A stretch of 64,000 bases of DNA from an uncultured Clostridia bacterium (GTDB lineage: Bacteria > Bacillota > Clostridia > Christensenellales > Borkfalkiaceae): NCBI GenBank assembly GCA_947629675.1, contig CANREM010000001.1, positions 1 through 64,000 of the forward strand, read 5' to 3'. Positions 52,833-62,486 of this stretch are shown piece after piece; positions within the stretch are counted from its first letter, which is position 1; each line of letters begins with the position of its first letter. The translations under genes and the position numbers were made by a program. Below the pieces are notes generated by a model that had not been told where the DNA came from, made no database searches, and saw only the letters and a list, made by a program, of their open reading frames with translations.

Positions 52833-54794
52833 ATGGATCACTTTGACTTCAAACTTCATGCGCCGTTTGAGCCGACGGGCGACCAGCCCGAAGCCATCCA
52901 AAAACTCACCGAAGGGGTTTTGGACGGGATCCGCACGCAGGTCCTCGTGGGGGTCACGGGGAGCGGCAAGACGTTCACCATGGCCAACGTCATCAAAAAT
53001 GTCGGCCGCCCCGCCCTCGTCATCGCACACAACAAGACGCTCGCCGCACAGCTGTGCAACGAGCTTCGCGCCTTCTTCCCCGAGAACCGCGTGGAATATT
53101 TCGTCTCCTACTACGACTACTATCAGCCCGAGAGCTACATCCCTTCCACCGATACCTATATCGAAAAGGACCTCTCGAAGAACGACGAGATCGATAAACT
53201 GCGCAACGCCGCGACCTGTTCCCTCGGAGAGCGGGACGACGTCATCGTTGTCTCCTCCGTCTCCTGCATCTACGGTCTCGGCGCGCCCGAGGAATTTTTC
53301 CGCCTCGGCGTCTCCCTCCGCCCCGGACAGCAGATGGAGCGTGGGGAACTTCTCTCCCGTCTTGTTGACATCCAATATTCCCGCAACGACATGGATTTCA
53401 AGCGTTCCACCTTCCGCGTGCGGGGGGACGTCGTGGAGATCTTTCCCGCATCCAATTCCGAGGTCGCCATCCGCGTGGAATTCTTCGGGGATGAGATCGA
53501 CCGCATCTGCGAGGAGGACGTCACGACGGGGAAGATCATCTCCGAGCTGAAGCACGCCGTCATCTTCCCCGCTTCGCACTATGCGGTGGGGAGCGAAAAA
53601 CTTGCCCTCGCCCTCGCCATGATCGAAGAGGACATGGAGGGGGAGGTGAAGGCCTTCGAACAGGAGGGCAAGCTCCTCGAGGCACAGCGGCTGCGCCAGC
53701 GGACGGAACACGACCTCGAGATGATGCGGGAGATCGGCTACTGTTCGGGCATCGAGAACTATTCCCGCTACTTCGACGGCAGAAGCCCCGGTGAGCCATC
53801 CTTCACCCTCCTTGACTATTTTCCCGAGAACTTCCTCGTCTTTATCGACGAGAGCCATATGACCATTCCGCAGATCCGCGCCATGTATAACGGGGATCGG
53901 GCGCGCAAGATCAACTTGGTGGAGTACGGCTTTCGGCTAAAGTCCGCCTTCGACAACAGGCCGCTCACCTTCGAGGAATTCGACGAGCGGGTGCCCCAGC
54001 TCATCTGCGTCTCCGCGACCCCCGCTCCCTATGAGTTGCAGGAGGCGGGACAGGTGGTGGAACAGCTCATCCGCCCGACGGGACTTTTGGACCCTCCCGT
54101 CACCGTGAAGCCCACGCGGGGACAGATCGACGACCTCCTCTCCGAGGTGCGCACCACGGTCATGGGTGGGGGACGCGTTCTCGTGACGACGCTCACCAAG
54201 CGCATGGCGGAGAGCCTCACGGACTACATGAAGGAAAACGGCGTCAAGGTACGCTACATGCACTCGGACATCGATACCCTGGAGCGGGTGGAGATCATCG
54301 ACGGCCTCCGCTCGGGGGAATTCGACGTTCTGTGCGGCATCAACCTCTTGCGCGAAGGGCTGGACCTCCCCGAGGTCAAACTCGTCGCCATCCTCGACGC
54401 AGATAAAGAGGGTTTTTTGCGGAGCGAGACCTCCCTCGTGCAGACGATCGGCCGCGCCGCCCGCAACGCCGAAGGACGGGTCATCATGTATGCGGACGAG
54501 ATGACGGGCAGCATGGAGCGGGCGATCGGCGAGACCAACCGCCGCAGGGCGAAGCAACAGGCCTACAACGAGGCGCACGGCATCATTCCCAAGACCATCA
54601 TAAAGGACATCAAGTCCACTTTGAACATCACGGGCAAGGTGAAAAAGAGTGCGGAGATCTCCCAAAAGGACATTCCCGAGGAGATCGAAAAGCTCAAGAC
54701 GCTCATGCGCATCGCCGCGAACGCCCTCGACTACGAGCGGGCGATCGAGATCCGCGAGACCATCAACGACCTGAGAAAACGCATGCGAAAGTGA
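52833..54794 (+). CDS. uvrB: UvrABC system protein B
   Basis: 653 residues, the usual UvrB length. UvrB is the DNA-loading helicase-like subunit of nucleotide excision repair. Walker A is GVTGSGKTF near residue 39, the damage-probing beta hairpin contains [19 protein letters not shown], and DESH is seen at [13 protein letters not shown]-terminal UVR (UvrC-binding) helix pair is present at [17 protein letters not shown]. The start at 52833 ([16 protein letters not shown]) matches the family. No LexA-type box is evident upstream. Confidence 0.95.
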   Translation: MDHFDFKLHAPFEPTGDQPEAIQKLTEGVLDGIRTQVLVGVTGSGKTFTMANVIKNVGRPALVIAHNKTLAAQLCNELRAFFPENRVEYFVSYYDYYQPESYIPSTDTYIEKDLSKNDEIDKLRNAATCSLGERDDVIVVSSVSCIYGLGAPEEFFRLGVSLRPGQQMERGELLSRLVDIQYSRNDMDFKRSTFRVRGDVVEIFPASNSEVAIRVEFFGDEIDRICEEDVTTGKIISELKHAVIFPASHYAVGSEKLALALAMIEEDMEGEVKAFEQEGKLLEAQRLRQRTEHDLEMMREIGYCSGIENYSRYFDGRSPGEPSFTLLDYFPENFLVFIDESHMTIPQIRAMYNGDRARKINLVEYGFRLKSAFDNRPLTFEEFDERVPQLICVSATPAPYELQEAGQVVEQLIRPTGLLDPPVTVKPTRGQIDDLLSEVRTTVMGGGRVLVTTLTKRMAESLTDYMKENGVKVRYMHSDIDTLERVEIIDGLRSGEFDVLCGINLLREGLDLPEVKLVAILDADKEGFLRSETSLVQTIGRAARNAEGRVIMYADEMTGSMERAIGETNRRRAKQQAYNEAHGIIPKTIIKDIKSTLNITGKVKKSAEISQKDIPEEIEKLKTLMRIAANALDYERAIEIRETINDLRKRMRK

Positions 54795-54809
54795 GAAGGG
54801 GAAACACCT

Positions 54810-55400
54810 ATGAAGATCGCAGTTGACATCGACGATACCTTGAATATCCTCGACCGCGTCGGGCGGGCGGGGGAATATATCAAGCGGAAAAATCTTCCCT
54901 TCAAGCTCAAAGACCCGAACTCCTGCGCCTTTGTCGAAACTTACGATTGGAAGGAAGAGGACGTTCTAAAGTTCATCCGCGAGGGCGGCATCACCGCCTT
55001 CACCGACGCCGAGGCGAGGAAGGGCGCGCGCGAGGCCCTCGAGGGGTGGCGAAAGGACGGGCACGAGGTCGTCATCCTCACCGCCCGCAAGAAAAATTGG
55101 TTCGAAAACCCCGAAAAGCTCTCCCGCGATTGGCTGGAGAAGCGGCACATCCCCTACGATGAACTCGTCGCGGACGTGGCGTTCGGCGACAAGGGCAAAT
55201 ATTGTGCGGAAAACGGCATCTCCGTCCTCGTTGACGACAGCATCGAGGCCTGCCTCGACGCCGAGAAGCACGGCGTGCATGCGGTGCTTGCGGTGGGCAA
55301 ACACAACATTGCGCGGGCGAAGGAAGTGCGCTATGGCGGTGTGAATTGGCGTCAGCTCGACGCCGTCGTCCGCCACCTCGCCGCCATTCTCGAAGGGTAG
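54810..55400 (+). CDS. 5'-nucleotidase, deoxy (NT5C-like HAD phosphatase)
   Basis: 196 residues. The HAD active site is AVDIDDTLNI (Asp6, Asp8) with motif VVILTARKKNW and the C-terminal aspartates in SVLVDDSIEACLDA. These match the deoxyribonucleotidase-like NT5C family, which dephosphorylates (deoxy)nucleoside monophosphates; the true substrate is not known. It begins 16 bases after uvrB and separates uvrB from uvrA. The start follows GAAGGGGAAACACCT. Confidence 0.85.
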   Translation: MKIAVDIDDTLNILDRVGRAGEYIKRKNLPFKLKDPNSCAFVETYDWKEEDVLKFIREGGITAFTDAEARKGAREALEGWRKDGHEVVILTARKKNWFENPEKLSRDWLEKRHIPYDELVADVAFGDKGKYCAENGISVLVDDSIEACLDAEKHGVHAVLAVGKHNIARAKEVRYGGVNWRQLDAVVRHLAAILEG

Positions 55401-55404
55401 AAAA

Positions 55405-55560
55405 TGGAGGAAAAAGGCTTCCCCCTTGAAAGGGGGAAGCTGTCACGAAGTGACTGATGAGGGTTAGTTCCCAAAAAGGTCGTTCATCGTCCCTCATCCG
55501 TCACGGCAAGGGCGGCCGTGCCACCTTCCCCCATGGATGGGGGAAGGCTTCCAACGCCTT
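55405..55560. repeat. Two family B units in inverted orientation
   Basis: CTTCCCCCTTGAAAGGGGGA with GTCACGAAGTGAC and TGATGAGGG is one unit. From 55491 CCCTCATCCGTCACGG with CTTCCCCCATGGATGGGGGA is the other, reversed. A CATGTCCG motif follows at 55571. Confidence 0.65.
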
Positions 55561-55600
55561 CTCCCCATACCATGTCCGCGATATAACATCGAAAACTACC

Positions 55601-58414
55601 ATGAAAGACTACATTTTTGTCAAGGGTGCAAAAGAGAACAACCTCAAGAACATCGACGTGAAGATCCCGCGGGACAGCCTCACCGTCTTTACGGGGCTTT
55701 CGGGCAGCGGGAAGTCTACGCTCGCCTTCGATACCATCTTTGCCGAGGGACAGCGGCGGTATATGGAGAGCCTCTCTTCCTACGCCCGTCAATTCCTCGG
55801 CATGATGGAGAAGCCGAATGTGGAATATATCGACGGTCTCTCTCCGGCCATCTCCATCGATCAGAAGACGACCTCGCATAACCCCCGTTCCACCGTGGGG
55901 ACGGTCACCGAGATCTACGACTATCTCCGCCTCCTCTTTGCGCGCGCGGGAACGCCGCACTGCCCGAATTGCGGCAGAGAGATCCGCCGTCAGACGGTGG
56001 ACGAGATCGCCGACCGCGTCATGGGCATGCCCGCGGGGAGCAAGATCCTCCTTCTCGCCCCCGTCGTCCGCGGCAAGAAGGGGGAGTATAAGAAGGAACT
56101 CGCCTCCTACCGCAAGAGCGGCTTTGCCCGCGTGAAGATCGACGGCATCATCTACGATCTGCAGGAAGAGATCGCCCTTGAAAAGAATATCAAGCACAAC
56201 ATCTCCGTCGTCGTGGACAGGTTGGTCGTCAAGGAGGGCGTCCTGAAGCGGCTCACCGAATCGCTCGAGACCGCCTTGAAACTTGCCGACGGACTTGTCT
56301 CCGTCGATTGCGAGGGGGAGGAGACCCTCTATTCCTCCCGCTACGCCTGCCCCGATTGCAACATCTCCATCGAGGAGATCGAGCCTCGCCTCTTCTCCTT
56401 CAACACCGTCTGGGGAGCTTGCCCGACCTGTTCGGGCCTCGGCTTCACGCAGAAGGTGGACGACGGTCTCATCTGTCCCGACCGCACCAAGTCCCTCCGC
56501 GACGGGGCAATTAAGATCAGCGGCTGGAACCTCGACAGCTCCTCGGTGACGCAGGCATATCTTGCCGCCCTCTCCCGCCACTTTGGCTTTTCTTTGGACG
56601 TCCCCGTAAAGGACCTTCCCGAGGGGGTGTACGACATGCTCATGTATGGCAGCGGCGACGAGAAGATCGAGATGGATTACAGCACCAAGACCTTCCACAC
56701 CCACTACCGCGCGCCGTGGGAGGGGTTTGTGAGAAATCTGCAGCGCAGGTACGAGCAGACCTCCTCGGTGAGCGTGAAGTGGGACATCGAACGCTACATG
56801 CGCACCGCAGACTGCCCGGACTGCAAGGGGAAACGTCTCAAGCGCGAGGCCCTCGCCGTCACGGTGGGGGAAAGGAACATCGCCGAAGTGTGCGACATGC
56901 CCGTGCGCGCCATTCTCTCCTTCCTCGAAGGACTGCAGCTCTCGCCGACGCAGCACGCCATCGCGGACGGCATTCTCAAGGAGATCCGCGCCCGCCTCAA
57001 CTTCCTTGCGGGGGTGGGGCTGGACTATCTCACCCTGTCGCGCAGTGCGGCGACGCTCTCGGGCGGGGAGAGCCAGCGCATCCGCCTCGCCACGCAGATC
57101 GGCTCCGCCCTCTCGGGCGTCCTCTATATTTTGGACGAACCCTCCATCGGACTTCACCAGAGGGACAATCAAAAGCTCCTCACATCGCTGAAGGGGCTTC
57201 GCGACCTCGGCAACACCCTCATCGTCGTCGAGCATGACGAGGAGACGATGCGGGCGGCGGACTTTATCGTGGACATCGGCCCCATGGCGGGCGTGCATGG
57301 GGGAGAGGTTGTCGCCTGCGGCAGCGTGGAGGACATCATGAACTGCCCCGCATCCATCACGGGGGACTTTCTCGCAGGACGGAGAAAGATCCCCGTTCCC
57401 GCCGTGAGAAAACCCTCGGACGGACGCTTCCTTCGCGTACATGGGTGCCGCCAAAACAATCTGAAGGGCATCGACGTCGCCATTCCCGCGGGGCTGATCA
57501 CCCTCGTCACGGGGGTGAGCGGATCGGGGAAATCCTCCCTCGTCAACGAGATCATCCTTCCCATCCTTGCAAACAATCTGAACGGGGCACGCCTTCCCAC
57601 GGGCAAGGCGGACAGCTTCGAAGGGCTGGAATATTTTGACAAAGTCATCGCCATCGACCAATCGCCCATCGGCCGCACGCCCCGCTCCAACCCCGCGACC
57701 TATACGGGCGTGTTCACTGCCATCCGCGAACTCTTCGCCGCGACGACAGACGCCAAGACGATGGGCTTCAAGGCGGGAAGGTTCTCCTTCAACATCGCGG
57801 GCGGCAGGTGCGAAAACTGCGAGGGGGACGGCATCATGAAGATCGAGATGCATTTCCTTCCCGACGTCTACGTCCCCTGCGAAGTGTGCGGCGGCAAGCG
57901 TTATAACCGCGAGACGCTCGAAGTAAAATATAAAGGGAAGTCTATCTCCGACGTCCTCGAGATGACGGTGGAGGAGGCGTGCGAGTTTTTCAAGAACCAG
58001 CCCTCCATCTACAATAAGATCAGGACGCTGAATGAGGTGGGGCTGGGCTATATCAAGCTCGGCCAAAGCTCGACGACGCTCTCGGGCGGCGAGGCACAGC
58101 GGGTGAAGCTCGCGACAGAGCTTTCCAAACGCCCGACGGGAAAGACGGTGTATATCCTCGACGAACCCACGACGGGGCTTTCGAGCTACGATGTGGAAAA
58201 GCTCGTAAAGATCCTTCTGCACCTGCGCGAGAGCGGGAACACGGTCATCGTCATCGAGCATAACCTCGACGTCATCAAGATCGCCGACCACATCATCGAC
58301 CTCGGTCCCGAGGGGGGAGACGGCGGCGGCACGGTCGTGGCCGTCGGCACCCCCGAAGAGATCGCCGCCTGCGACCAGAGCTACACCGGCCAATTTCTGA
58401 AAAATCTCCTGTAG
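55601..58414 (+). CDS. uvrA: UvrABC system protein A
   Basis: 937 residues, a typical UvrA. UvrA recognises DNA damage and recruits UvrB. Two ABC ATPase units are complete: Walker [14 protein letters not shown] and [13 protein letters not shown]; signatures [20 protein letters not shown] and [16 protein letters not shown]; Walker [12 protein letters not shown] and [11 protein letters not shown]. Zinc-binding cysteines are at CPDCNIS with CPTC, and CENCEGDG with CEVCGG. The start at 55601 ([15 protein letters not shown]) matches the family; no ribosome site precedes it. It may be read with uvrB, although repeats lie between. Confidence 0.96.
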   Translation: MKDYIFVKGAKENNLKNIDVKIPRDSLTVFTGLSGSGKSTLAFDTIFAEGQRRYMESLSSYARQFLGMMEKPNVEYIDGLSPAISIDQKTTSHNPRSTVGTVTEIYDYLRLLFARAGTPHCPNCGREIRRQTVDEIADRVMGMPAGSKILLLAPVVRGKKGEYKKELASYRKSGFARVKIDGIIYDLQEEIALEKNIKHNISVVVDRLVVKEGVLKRLTESLETALKLADGLVSVDCEGEETLYSSRYACPDCNISIEEIEPRLFSFNTVWGACPTCSGLGFTQKVDDGLICPDRTKSLRDGAIKISGWNLDSSSVTQAYLAALSRHFGFSLDVPVKDLPEGVYDMLMYGSGDEKIEMDYSTKTFHTHYRAPWEGFVRNLQRRYEQTSSVSVKWDIERYMRTADCPDCKGKRLKREALAVTVGERNIAEVCDMPVRAILSFLEGLQLSPTQHAIADGILKEIRARLNFLAGVGLDYLTLSRSAATLSGGESQRIRLATQIGSALSGVLYILDEPSIGLHQRDNQKLLTSLKGLRDLGNTLIVVEHDEETMRAADFIVDIGPMAGVHGGEVVACGSVEDIMNCPASITGDFLAGRRKIPVPAVRKPSDGRFLRVHGCRQNNLKGIDVAIPAGLITLVTGVSGSGKSSLVNEIILPILANNLNGARLPTGKADSFEGLEYFDKVIAIDQSPIGRTPRSNPATYTGVFTAIRELFAATTDAKTMGFKAGRFSFNIAGGRCENCEGDGIMKIEMHFLPDVYVPCEVCGGKRYNRETLEVKYKGKSISDVLEMTVEEACEFFKNQPSIYNKIRTLNEVGLGYIKLGQSSTTLSGGEAQRVKLATELSKRPTGKTVYILDEPTTGLSSYDVEKLVKILLHLRESGNTVIVIEHNLDVIKIADHIIDLGPEGGDGGGTVVAVGTPEEIAACDQSYTGQFLKNLL

Positions 58415-58439
58415 CGGCCTTGGAATGAGGAAGCGGAAC

Positions 58440-58740
58440 GATCGCGTCATCCTGCCCCGAATTGCCAATACGCAGTCCTCGCGAGAAATTCCCTGAAGGA
58501 TCCCGAGGATGAAAACACGGACTTTGATAAACGACAATCCATTCTAAAATTCGTCATGCCGAGCGTAGTCGAAGCATCACCTTATTATAATCGGACTTCG
58601 TATGAGGGGGTTCTTCGGAGAGGTGCTTTTACGGAAAGCCGTATTTACTTTATCGGCTACTTCGTACTAAAGTGCTTGTGCCGCGCTTAGTCTACAAATA
58701 GAAACTTTGCGCGGGGCAGAATGACGCTTCCCCCTGACCC
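58440..58740. repeat. Family A elements after uvrA
   Basis: CGTCATCCTGCCCCG, then AGGATCCCGAGGATGAAAAC (shared with 4650 and 27860), CGTCATGCCGAGCGTAGTCG, and a right part with AGTCTACAAATAGAAACTTT before GCGGGGCAGAATGACGC (shared with 19230). The gene-less interval 58415-58781 holds only these. Confidence 0.65.
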
Positions 58741-58781
58741 CTGATCCCTCACACACATCACGACAATAAAGAGAGGCTTAT

Positions 58782-59963
58782 ATGTTCAATCAAGAATTGC
58801 AAAAGTTAGGCGCGGAGCATTCCGCCATCCGCGAATTGTTCGAATACGCGATCAAAAGAAAGAAGGAGATCGGCGAGGAGAACGTCTTTGATTTCTCCCT
58901 CGGCAACCCCAATGTGCCCGCCCCCGCCTGCGTCACGGAGGAACTTCTTCGGCTTATCAACGAGATGCCGCCCGAAAAGCTGCACGCCTACTCTTCCTCG
59001 GCCGGCATTCAGGAGGTCCGCGCAGCCATCGCACAGTACATAGAGAACTCGTTTGGGGTACCCATGTCCGAGGATCTCATCTGCATGACCTGCGGCGCGT
59101 CCGCCTCTCTCGTCAGCGTCCTCTCCGCGCTCGTCCTGCCCGGGGAGGAGGTCATCCTGCCCGCGCCCTATTTTCCCGAATACACCGTCTTTATCGGCCA
59201 ATCCGGCGGAAAGATGGTGCCCGTTCCCACGGATGAAAAGTTCCACCTCGACCTTAGTGCCATCGAGCGGGCCATCACCGAAAAGACGAAGGCGATCCTC
59301 ATCAATTCGCCCAACAACCCCACGGGCGCGGTGTATACAAGGGGGGAACTCGAAGGCCTTGCCGCGCTCCTCGAGAGGGTGAATCGTACGCGTCAAGAGC
59401 CGATTTTCCTCCTCTCAGACGAGCCGTACCGCGAGCTTTGCTACGGGGAAAAGCCCACCTTCCCTCCGACCGTCTATCCGCACACCGTTGTCATGTATTC
59501 CTTCTCCAAGGTCATCTCTCTCCCCGGGGAGCGCATCGGCTATGTCGCCGTTCCGCCCGCATGCTATCATGCGCAGGATCTCTTTCACGCCGTCCGCGGC
59601 GCGGCGCGCCACCACGGCTTTGTATGCGCACCCACCCTCTTCCAGCGTGTCGTCGCACACTGCCAGGGGATGACGAGCGACCTTGAGATCTATCGGCGCA
59701 ATCGCGACCTTCTGTATGGGGCACTCACGGACATGGGGTACTCTTGCACCGTCCCGGAGGGGGCATTCTTCCTCTTTGTGAAGGCGTTGGAACAAGATGC
59801 AAAGGCGTTCTGCGCGCGGGCAAAAAGACATGAATTGCTCCTCGTGCCCTCCGACAGTTTCGGCACAAAGGGGTATGTCCGCATTTCCTACTGCGTGAAA
59901 CGGGAGACCATCGAAAGAAGCCTTCCCGCCTTCCGCGCCCTCATACAGGAATACAACGGCTAA
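58782..59963 (+). CDS. Class I/II PLP-dependent aminotransferase
   Basis: 393 residues, the normal size. The PLP lysine lies in YSFSKVISLPGERIGYV, and other fold-type I phrases are INSPNNPTGAVYTRGEL, LSDEPYRELCY and the N-terminal FSLGNPNVPAP. The family moves amino groups between amino and keto acids; the aspartate aminotransferase-like subgroup is likely but the specific substrate is not readable. The start at 58782 follows AAAGAGAGGCTTAT. It stands alone. Confidence 0.85.
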   Translation: MFNQELQKLGAEHSAIRELFEYAIKRKKEIGEENVFDFSLGNPNVPAPACVTEELLRLINEMPPEKLHAYSSSAGIQEVRAAIAQYIENSFGVPMSEDLICMTCGASASLVSVLSALVLPGEEVILPAPYFPEYTVFIGQSGGKMVPVPTDEKFHLDLSAIERAITEKTKAILINSPNNPTGAVYTRGELEGLAALLERVNRTRQEPIFLLSDEPYRELCYGEKPTFPPTVYPHTVVMYSFSKVISLPGERIGYVAVPPACYHAQDLFHAVRGAARHHGFVCAPTLFQRVVAHCQGMTSDLEIYRRNRDLLYGALTDMGYSCTVPEGAFFLFVKALEQDAKAFCARAKRHELLLVPSDSFGTKGYVRISYCVKRETIERSLPAFRALIQEYNG

Positions 59964-59975
59964 GCCCGCTTTTTC

Positions 59976-60004
59976 GCATAAATATTTTCCGCCTCCGCAT
60001 AATG
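59976..60004 (+). promoter_or_regulatory. Candidate sigma-G/sigma-F promoter for spoVT
   Basis: GCATA, a 17-base spacer and CATAATG resemble the forespore sigma-G consensus (GHATR and CATNHTA; one mismatch at the end). spoVT is sigma-G-dependent in Bacillus. Confidence 0.5.
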
Positions 60005-60025
60005 CGTTTATACGGAGGTTTTTTT

Positions 60026-60571
60026 ATGAAGGCAACGGGTATCGTGCGTCGCATCGACGAGCTGGGCAGGGTGGTCATCCCGAAGGAGATCAGGCGGACG
60101 CTCCGCATCCGCGAGGGGGATCCCTTGGAACTCTTCACCGACCGCGACGAGCTAATGCTCAAGAAATATTCTCCCATCGCATCGGTGGAACGCTTTGCGG
60201 AGGGCACGGCAAGATCTTTGAACGAACAGAGCGGCTATCTCGCCGCGATCACGGACAATGACACCGTTCTCTCTGCCGCGGGCAACGGAAAGAAGGGACT
60301 CGTCGGAAAGACGGTCTCGGATAAGCTCACCGAGATCATGCAGTCGCGCAGAAGCTTTCTCGCAAACAAGGCGGAGAGCGGCGAGGTGTGCAAGATCGCG
60401 GAGGACGAAGAGGAGGGATACACGGCGCAGATCGTCGTGCCCATCGTCGCGGGCGGGGACTGCCTCGGCTCGGTCATCCTGCTCTCCCGCGAGGAGGGTG
60501 CGGTAATGGAGGGTGCGGCGGTGAAGTTGGCCCGCCTGACCGCTGATATTATTGCCAATCAGTTTGAATGA
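60026..60571 (+). CDS. spoVT: Stage V sporulation regulator SpoVT
   Basis: 181 residues. The N-terminal AbrB-type swapped-hairpin DNA-binding domain (MKATGIVRRIDELGRVVIPK, then EIRRTLRIREGDPLEL) is followed by a GAF-like domain (about 55-178). This matches SpoVT, the forespore transcription regulator downstream of sigma-G. The start at 60026 follows ACGGAGGTTTTTTT. The gene order spoVT-yabM-yabN is conserved with Bacillus. A family C repeat begins at its stop codon. Confidence 0.92.
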   Translation: MKATGIVRRIDELGRVVIPKEIRRTLRIREGDPLELFTDRDELMLKKYSPIASVERFAEGTARSLNEQSGYLAAITDNDTVLSAAGNGKKGLVGKTVSDKLTEIMQSRRSFLANKAESGEVCKIAEDEEEGYTAQIVVPIVAGGDCLGSVILLSREEGAVMEGAAVKLARLTADIIANQFE

Positions 60572-60950
60572 CGAATCGCGTATAGGCTACAAAATACTGC
60601 GTCGGGTAACCGCGTCATTCCGAGACCCCGCAGGGCACCTGTCATTCCGAGGCTCGTAGAGCCGAGAGAATCCCCTTATACGAAGTCCACGTTTTCATTA
60701 AGGGGATTCTTCGGAGAGTTGCTTGGTCGGACAATTATATTGGCGTTATCGCCTCAGAATGACGCTTTACCTCATCTCGACGACACGATAGTGGCGCACG
60801 AGCCGAAGGCGAAGTACGCAGCTATCGCGGCGGAGGAGATCCCCTCTCAAAGCACTTTGTTGGGTTTGTAGGAAGCATCGCCTTATTATAATTGGACTTT
60901 GTATCAGGGGATACACTCACCCGCTATGCGGGTTCGGTATAACATAAACC
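60569..60950. repeat. Family C and A composite after spoVT
   Basis: TGACGAATCGCGTATAGGCT overlaps the stop codon. GTCATTCCGAGACCCCGCAG, a second GTCATTCCGAGGCTCGTAGA, the closing GCCTCAGAATGACGC and the block CAAAGCACTTTGTTGGGTTT follow. The interval 60572-61034 also has the small inverted repeat TCGCGCGT/ACGCGCGA (60982 and 61010) upstream of the next start. Confidence 0.65.
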
Positions 60951-61034
60951 GACCCTATTAAGGCGCAACCGCCCATTCGCCTCGCGCGTATTTATTTTCG
61001 AAGAAAAAAACGCGCGAAACCCCTACATATCGTC

Positions 61035-62486
61035 ATGCAGCACAAGACCTTTCTCAAAAGCGTTGCGGTGATCACGGCGGGGACCCTCTTTGCAAAGGGC
61101 ATCGGGGCACTCTACCGCATCCCGCTCATGGGACTTCTCGGCGGCTACGGCATGGGACTGTATCACATGGCCTATCCGCTCTTTCTCCTCCTTCTCACCT
61201 TCTCGTCGGCGGGGATCCCGTCGGCGTTTTCGCGTATGATCGCAGAGGAGCGCGCACGCGGCGTGGAGGACGGCTCGACGGTCAAAAGTGCTCTCGGCCT
61301 CTTTGCCGTCCTCGGATTTTTCGGAAGCGTTCTCATGTGTCTCTTCGCCCCCGAGATGGCAAAACTGCAACAGGATCCCGCCCTCGTCACCTGCTATTAT
61401 GCCCTCGCGCCCTCTGTCTTTCTCGTCGCCCTCATCGCCGTCTTTCGCGGCTATTTTCAGGGGAAGAACAACATGCTCCCCACCGCCTTTTCCGAAATTT
61501 TGGAACAGCTCTTCAAGGCCGCGGCGGGGCTGTATTTTGCATATCGCTACCGCTTGGAGCCGCAAAAGGCTGTCACCTACGCGCTTGCCGCCGTCACCCT
61601 CTCCGAGCTTTGTGCCCTCCTCTACCTCGCCCTTCGCTATCGCGGGGAATGGCGGGCAAAGCGGCTCTGCGTGCAAAGAAGAGGGGGAGCGAGCATCCTC
61701 TCCTCCGCCTTTCCCGTCATGGCGGCCGCCGCTCTTTTGCCTCTCTCGCAGATGGTGGACAGCATCGTCATCGTCCGACTTCTCTCCCGCCACACGGCGC
61801 GGGCGGTCTCCCTCTACGGCCTCTTTTCGGGGGGAGCGTTGGGACTTGTCAATCTGCCCGCAACGCTCTGCTACGGCCTTGCGGCGGCGAGCGTCCCCGC
61901 CGTCTCCTCTGCTTTTGCGAGGAAAGATCAGGAGGAGGGGAGAAGGAGGGCGATCTATGCCTTGGCCCTCGCCCTCGCGCTCGCCATCCCCTGTTCGGTG
62001 GGGCTGTATCTCTTTGCGAGGCCCCTTGCGGGCATCCTCTATCCCGCCCTCCCGGAGGGGGACCGCGCCGTCCTTGTTTCCCTCATCAAAACGGTCTCCG
62101 TCTCCGCCGCAACGCTCGCGGGCGTGGAGACGCTTGCAGCCACGCTCACGGGCATGGGTAGGGCGAAATACGCCGCCGTCTCCATGCTCACCGCCGTCAC
62201 CGCAAAATTTTTGCTGCAATTTCTGCTCGTCGGGAGTGCGCGCTACTCCATTCTCGGCGCGGCCGCGGCCGCAAATATCTGCTATTTGATTGCTTTTTCC
62301 CTCGATTTGTTCTATACTGTAAAAAAAGACAGGACGGGAAAGAGAGATGATAGCGATCGTAGGGATCGGCGTAGAAGAGGGAGATCTCACCGCGAAGGCA
62401 CTCGAAACGCTGGGAGCGGCGGACAGAGTGTTTGTGCGGACAGCGTCGTGTGCAAAAAATCTGGAGCTTGCGGGCATTCCGTTTGA
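61035..62486 (+). CDS. SpoVB/YabM-like polysaccharide flippase
   Basis: 483 residues. Residues 1-430 hold about 12 hydrophobic helices with the MVF/SpoVB phrases FLKSVAVITAGTLFAKGIGA, SRMIAEERARGVEDG and VFRGYFQGKNNMLPTA. It is thought to flip lipid-linked precursors across the membrane. The last ~52 residues (from KKDRTGKRDD) are hydrophilic and read the start of mazG in another frame, overlapping it by 140 bases, so the tail is probably a read-through extension. The homologues have 14 helices and about 520 residues. No ribosome site precedes the ATG at 61035. Confidence 0.8.
   Translation: MQHKTFLKSVAVITAGTLFAKGIGALYRIPLMGLLGGYGMGLYHMAYPLFLLLLTFSSAGIPSAFSRMIAEERARGVEDGSTVKSALGLFAVLGFFGSVLMCLFAPEMAKLQQDPALVTCYYALAPSVFLVALIAVFRGYFQGKNNMLPTAFSEILEQLFKAAAGLYFAYRYRLEPQKAVTYALAAVTLSELCALLYLALRYRGEWRAKRLCVQRRGGASILSSAFPVMAAAALLPLSQMVDSIVIVRLLSRHTARAVSLYGLFSGGALGLVNLPATLCYGLAAASVPAVSSAFARKDQEEGRRRAIYALALALALAIPCSVGLYLFARPLAGILYPALPEGDRAVLVSLIKTVSVSAATLAGVETLAATLTGMGRAKYAAVSMLTAVTAKFLLQFLLVGSARYSILGAAAAANICYLIAFSLDLFYTVKKDRTGKRDDSDRRDRRRRGRSHREGTRNAGSGGQSVCADSVVCKKSGACGHSV

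Noticed and set aside
52600-54794. SOS (LexA) box before uvrB
   Set aside because: No CGAAC..GTTCG-type palindrome was found; only the 14-base hairpin is present.
55484-58537. A 1017-residue open frame antisense to uvrA
   Set aside because: It is a shadow of uvrA: high-GC codon bias leaves the antisense frame open; no ribosome site and no recognisable protein motif.
2443-59735. CATGTCCG as a polar guide sequence like KOPS or Chi
   Set aside because: Copies on both sides of the origin occur in both orientations with no skew, so a polarity signal is unlikely.
4523-60950. CRISPR array
   Set aside because: The interspersed repeats are irregularly spaced, often kilobases apart, variable in sequence and in both orientations; no array with uniform spacers and no cas genes.
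60572-61034. Insertion sequence or transposase
   Set aside because: The region holds short repeats only; no transposase reading frame exists anywhere in the window.
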